Assembly: GCA_049318625.1 (NCBI GenBank)
Contig: JBMOGA010000070.1
Location: 1 to 17,315 of the forward strand
Reading direction: 5' to 3'
From: JBMOGA01 sp049318625
Lineage (GTDB): Bacteria; Pseudomonadota; Alphaproteobacteria; Rhizobiales; Hyphomicrobiaceae
Length of the DNA stretch: 17,315 nt
Shown here: positions 14,497-17,315 of the stretch, one piece after another
How positions within the stretch are numbered: position 1 is the first letter of the stretch
Layout: each line of letters starts with the position of its first letter
Made by a program: the position numbers and the translations under genes
The notes under the pieces: generated by a model
Told to the model about the DNA's origin: nothing
What the model saw: the letters and a program-made list of their open reading frames with translations, nothing else
Databases searched by the model: none

Positions 14497-16346
14497 GCGG
14501 CGCTGAGATGTCGGGCGTGTCGATCGGCGCGTTGCATGCCGCCTATCGGGCCGGCACGAGACCGGCCGCGATCATCGAGAGGCTGTACGGGGAGATCGCC
14601 GCGGCCGGCGATCCGGGCATCTTCATCACGCTGCGCGAGAAGGACGTCGCCCTCGCTGCGGCCGAGCGGCTGGGGCCGTTCGATCCCGCTCGCTATCCGT
14701 TGTGGGGCGTGCCGTTCGCGGTCAAGGACAACATCGACGTCGCGGGACTGCCGACGACCTGCGCCTGTCCAGCCTACACGCGCCGGCCGGAGCGATCGGC
14801 GCACGCGGTGGCTCTGCTGGAAGCCGCCGGCGGCATCTGTCTCGGCAAGACCAATCTCGATCAGTTCGCAACCGGGCTGGTCGGGGTTCGCACACCCTAT
14901 CCCGTGCCGCGGAACGCCATCGATCCGACGCTCGTGCCGGGGGGGTCGAGTTCGGGATCGGCGGTGGCGGTCGCACGCGGGCTGGTGACGTTCGCGCTCG
15001 GGACCGATACGGCGGGTTCGGGTCGCGTCCCGGCGGGGCTCAACAACATCGTTGGTCTCAAGCCGTCGGTTGGTGCGGTTTCGGCGCGGGGCATGGTGCC
15101 CGCCTGCCGCACGCTCGATTGTATCTCGGTCTTCGCCGGGGCGGTCGACGATGCGTGGCAGGTTTATCGGACCATGGCGGGCGGCGACGGCGAGGATCCG
15201 TACTCGCGGCCACTGCAACTCGGTGCCTTGACCCAGGTCCCCCCGCGTCCGCTGTTGGCGGTTCCGCGCGCAGGTGACCTCCGGTTTTTCGGCGATGTGG
15301 CCGCCGAAGCCGCGTTTCGTGCTGCGCTCGACCGGCTGGAGGAGATGGGTGCGATCCTGCGGCCCATCGACATGACACTCCTCTACCAGACGGCGGCCCT
15401 GCTGTACGAGGGGGCCTGGGTCGCCGAACGGCATGCGGCGCTGCGGGGCTTCATGTCCGGGCATGCGGAGGATATGCACCCGGTGACGCGCCGCATCGTC
15501 GAAGGCGCGCAGAGGTTCTCGGCGTCGGATCTGTTCGATACGATGTACAAGCTGGAAGAGTTGCGCGCCGCTGCGGCGCCGGTTCTGACTGGTTTCGATG
15601 CTCTGGTGGTGCCGACGACACCCCATGCGCCGACGCTGGCGGATCTTGCCGCGGACCCCATCGGGCCCAACTCCGAGCTCGGGACCTACACCAATTTCGT
15701 CAACCTGCTCGATCTTGCGGCGATCGCCGTGCCGGGGCCGTGGCGCACGGACAAAAGGGCCGCCGGAATCACCCTGATCGGGCCGCGTGGCACCGACGGG
15801 CGGCTCGCCAGCCTTGGCCGTGCGTTTCACCATCGGCCGGGGGTTACCGTCGGTGCAACCGGGGTTGCCCTGCCGGCGCCCGCGACGCTCGTTGCCGACG
15901 CCGTGGGTCGCACATTGGAAATCGCGGTCGTCGGCGCTCACCTTTCCGGCATGCCTTTGAATAGAGAGTTGACGGCACTCGGCGCGACGTTCGTGCGGCG
16001 CGTCGCGACCGAGCCTCGGTATCGGCTGTTCGCGCTGCCGGGCGGGCCGCCTTACCGGCCCGGCTTGCTGCGGGTAGCCGGCGACGGGGCGGCCATCGAG
16101 ACGGAGGTGTGGGCGCTGCCGCCCGCCGGGTTCGCCCAGTTCGTGGCGGCAATTCCGGCGCCGCTCGGTCTCGGCACCCTGTTGCTGGCTGACGGTTCGC
16201 GCCCGAAAGGCTTCGTCGTCGAAAGCGTGGCCGTGGCCGAAGCCGAGGATGTCTCGTCGTTCGGCGGCTGGCGCGCTGTCATGGAGTCTCGCACAATGAC
16301 CTCGAGCCATGGTAAGGGGCCTGGCAGCGACAACGCGGGCAGATGA
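14493..16346 (+). CDS. atzF: Allophanate hydrolase
   Basis: A 617-residue amidase-signature enzyme with the two-domain layout of allophanate hydrolase. The amidase domain (about 1-440) has Lys78 (VPFAVKDN), cis-Ser152 (GGSSSGS) and nucleophile Ser176 (TDTAGSGR). These sit a constant 13 residues before the triad I recall for Pseudomonas AtzF (91/165/189). The substrate-loop stretch TYTNFVNLLDLAAIAVP is characteristic. A C-terminal domain (about 460-600) follows, as in AtzF and other full-length allophanate hydrolases. The reaction yields CO2 and two ammonia from allophanate. No biotin-dependent urea carboxylase gene is nearby, so it probably serves the AtzG/E/H route rather than urea amidolysis. 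The start overlaps the AtzH-like stop by ATGA. A second ATG at 14508 is possible. Confidence 0.93.
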   Translation: MSGAEMSGVSIGALHAAYRAGTRPAAIIERLYGEIAAAGDPGIFITLREKDVALAAAERLGPFDPARYPLWGVPFAVKDNIDVAGLPTTCACPAYTRRPERSAHAVALLEAAGGICLGKTNLDQFATGLVGVRTPYPVPRNAIDPTLVPGGSSSGSAVAVARGLVTFALGTDTAGSGRVPAGLNNIVGLKPSVGAVSARGMVPACRTLDCISVFAGAVDDAWQVYRTMAGGDGEDPYSRPLQLGALTQVPPRPLLAVPRAGDLRFFGDVAAEAAFRAALDRLEEMGAILRPIDMTLLYQTAALLYEGAWVAERHAALRGFMSGHAEDMHPVTRRIVEGAQRFSASDLFDTMYKLEELRAAAAPVLTGFDALVVPTTPHAPTLADLAADPIGPNSELGTYTNFVNLLDLAAIAVPGPWRTDKRAAGITLIGPRGTDGRLASLGRAFHHRPGVTVGATGVALPAPATLVADAVGRTLEIAVVGAHLSGMPLNRELTALGATFVRRVATEPRYRLFALPGGPPYRPGLLRVAGDGAAIETEVWALPPAGFAQFVAAIPAPLGLGTLLLADGSRPKGFVVESVAVAEAEDVSSFGGWRAVMESRTMTSSHGKGPGSDNAGR

Positions 16347-17055
16347 CGTGGGACGAGGACGGGCAAGACTGGCTGACGATGAGGCGGTGGATACTGTCGT
16401 GGTGTCGACCCGCCCCGCGCCGACACGGAGCGACGAAATCCGGCTTCGGCTCGCCGACGACATCGTGAACGGGGCGCTGGCGCCGGGCGTCGCGCTCGAC
16501 GAGACGGAGTTGGCCCGCCGATTCGACGTCTCCCGCACGCCGGTCAGGGAAGCCATCCGGCTGCTGGCGGCCAGTGGTCTCGTGCAGGCCCGGCCCCACC
16601 GCAGCGCCGTGGTGGCCCGCCCCAGCGGGGGCGAGCTAATGGCCATGTTCGAGGCGCTGCAGGAACTCGAGGCGCTATGTGCCGGTCTGGCCGCCGAGCG
16701 GGCCGTGCTGCGTGAGACGGCGATCCTTCAGGACATCAACCGGCGGCTGGCTCGTATCGTGAAAGCCGGGGACTCGCAGGCCTACCATCGGGTCAACGAG
16801 GAGTTCCACAATGCCGTATATCTGGCGGCCCACAATGCCTATCTGGCCGAACTGACGGCGGCGACGCGGGCGCGGATCGCGCCATTCAGCCGGGCCCAGT
16901 TCCAGGTTCTCGGCCGCCTGTCTCGGTCGCATGCCGAGCATCAGAGCATCATCGATGCCATCAAGAGCGGCGACCGCGACCGGGCCAGCCGGGAGATGAA
17001 ACATCACATCATGACGGTGCACGACAGCTACCGCGTCTACGATTCCGAGAATTGA
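16309..17055 (+). CDS. GntR-family (FCD domain) transcriptional regulator
   Basis: A protein of up to 248 residues. The winged helix-turn-helix spans about residues 41-105 (IRLRLADDIVNGALAPGVAL, then ELARRFDVSRTPVREAIRLL), the GntR signature. The all-helical FCD ligand domain follows (about 110-240) with its usual metal-binding His positions: FHNAV (His167), EHQSIIDAIKSGD (His211) and MKHHI (His233). The start is unsure. ATG 16309 overlaps the allophanate hydrolase by 38 nt, while GTG 16348 begins just after its stop and gives 235 residues, also normal for the family. No strong ribosome binding site favours either. It is probably the local regulator, sensing the imported compound or a product of the pathway. 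The TTG-N4-CAA elements near 6852-6873 are a candidate target. Confidence 0.9.
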   Translation: MVRGLAATTRADDVGRGRARLADDEAVDTVVVSTRPAPTRSDEIRLRLADDIVNGALAPGVALDETELARRFDVSRTPVREAIRLLAASGLVQARPHRSAVVARPSGGELMAMFEALQELEALCAGLAAERAVLRETAILQDINRRLARIVKAGDSQAYHRVNEEFHNAVYLAAHNAYLAELTAATRARIAPFSRAQFQVLGRLSRSHAEHQSIIDAIKSGDRDRASREMKHHIMTVHDSYRVYDSEN

Positions 17056-17260
17056 CCGGGTCACGGCCGGCCGGAACTTGCTTAACGACCGGCCTCCCGG
17101 CGGGGTGCCTTTCGCGGCCGTCCGAAGTGCTTGCGGCGTCCCGTGTAGTTGGCTCTTGAAGAAATGAGCTTCACGGCTTACAGGAACGCCGATTGCAACA
17201 GACCTGTCTCGTTCGGGACCGGTATGGTGGGTCGTTGCTTGATGTCGAGGATCGGAAGAA
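17056..17260. other. Leader region of tuf
   Basis: This 205-nt region separates the GntR gene from tuf. An inverted repeat GGCCGG (17069-17074) / CCGGCC (17089-17094) with a 14-nt loop follows the GntR stop. It could help terminate the operon transcript, but no T tract follows it. The rest should hold the tuf promoter and leader. I could not settle on one promoter. Confidence 0.4.
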
Positions 17261-17315
17261 ATGGGCAAGCAGAAATTCGATCGGACGAAGCCGCACTGCA
17301 ACGTTGGCACGATCG
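17261..17315 (+). CDS. tuf: Translation elongation factor Tu, 5' end only
   Basis: The last 55 nt encode MGKQKFDRTKPHCNVGTI, the near-invariant N terminus of EF-Tu just before the first GTP-binding loop. The gene continues beyond the window. EF-Tu carries aminoacyl-tRNA to the ribosome in a GTP-dependent way. The second residue is Gly where most bacterial EF-Tu have Ala. A purine-rich GGATCGGAAGAA directly precedes ATG 17261. No fusA or rpsG/rpsL gene lies upstream. It is therefore not the str-operon copy on its 5' side, and may be the second tuf copy, often followed by tRNA-Trp, secE and nusG. Confidence 0.93.
   Translation, partial: MGKQKFDRTKPHCNVGTI

Noticed and set aside
14343..16646. 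767-codon minus-strand open frame opposite allophanate hydrolase
   Set aside because: Its sequence is dominated by Arg, Pro, Gly and His, as expected for antisense of GC-rich codons. The opposite strand encodes a full allophanate hydrolase with its catalytic triad.
17193..17228. TTGCAA and TATGGT as the tuf promoter
   Set aside because: The spacer would be 24 nt, too long for a sigma-70 promoter.
1..17315. CRISPR arrays, insertion sequences, transposases, phage genes or toxin-antitoxin pairs
   Set aside because: None was seen: no regular repeat-spacer pattern, no terminal inverted repeats flanking a transposase, and no matching protein motifs.

Overview
The window is GC-rich DNA in which nearly every real gene shows strong G/C preference at third codon positions. 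The gene families (AtzG/E/H/F-type hydrolases, an FCD-type GntR regulator, a MCP/STAS/PP2C/HATPase module, a Tat-exported peptide-type binding protein) and the tRNA-Gly and EF-Tu sequences point to an alphaproteobacterium, most likely Hyphomicrobiales or Rhodospirillales. I cannot assign a genus from sequence alone.

Region 1 (about 1-3900, plus strand) is a compact four-gene signalling module. It holds a soluble MCP-like protein with no visible membrane segment, a single-domain STAS protein with an intact phosphorylatable Ser, a SpoIIE/PP2C phosphatase and an RsbW-like HATPase kinase. The phosphatase and the kinase each carry an N-terminal receiver-like domain that has lost the phospho-accepting Asp and the conserved Lys. 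This looks like a partner-switching circuit (kinase and phosphatase acting on a STAS switch) joined to a chemoreceptor-type signalling hairpin. The downstream target is not in the window.

Region 2 (about 4000-6640) is a mixed housekeeping stretch. It has a tRNA-Gly(TCC) on the plus strand. On the minus strand it has a CinA-type nicotinamide-nucleotide amidase with a small unknown gene just upstream of it, a class I glutamine amidotransferase, and a small secreted cysteine-containing protein.

Region 3 (about 6850-17055, plus strand) is a tightly packed nitrogen-scavenging operon. The divergent intergenic region carries a consensus-quality sigma-54 -24/-12 element, an exact IHF consensus match upstream of it, and a cluster of TTG-N4-CAA/TGCA elements further upstream where an enhancer or operator would sit. 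The genes are a Tat-exported family 5 solute-binding protein, two DppB/DppC-like permeases, two DppD/DppF-like ATPases, then AtzG-like, AtzE-like (or HpxX/HpxY-like), AtzH/HpxZ-like and AtzF (allophanate hydrolase) proteins, and finally an FCD-type GntR regulator. Most junctions are 4-nt ATGA or GTGA overlaps. The enzymes match the lower cyanuric acid/carboxybiuret route ending in allophanate to CO2 and ammonia, but no ring-opening cyanuric acid hydrolase or biuret hydrolase is present. The imported substrate is therefore an open question. One ATPase carries a Gly-to-Asp change in its ABC signature.

Region 4 (17056-17315) is a leader region followed by the first 18 codons of a tuf gene (EF-Tu), cut by the window end.
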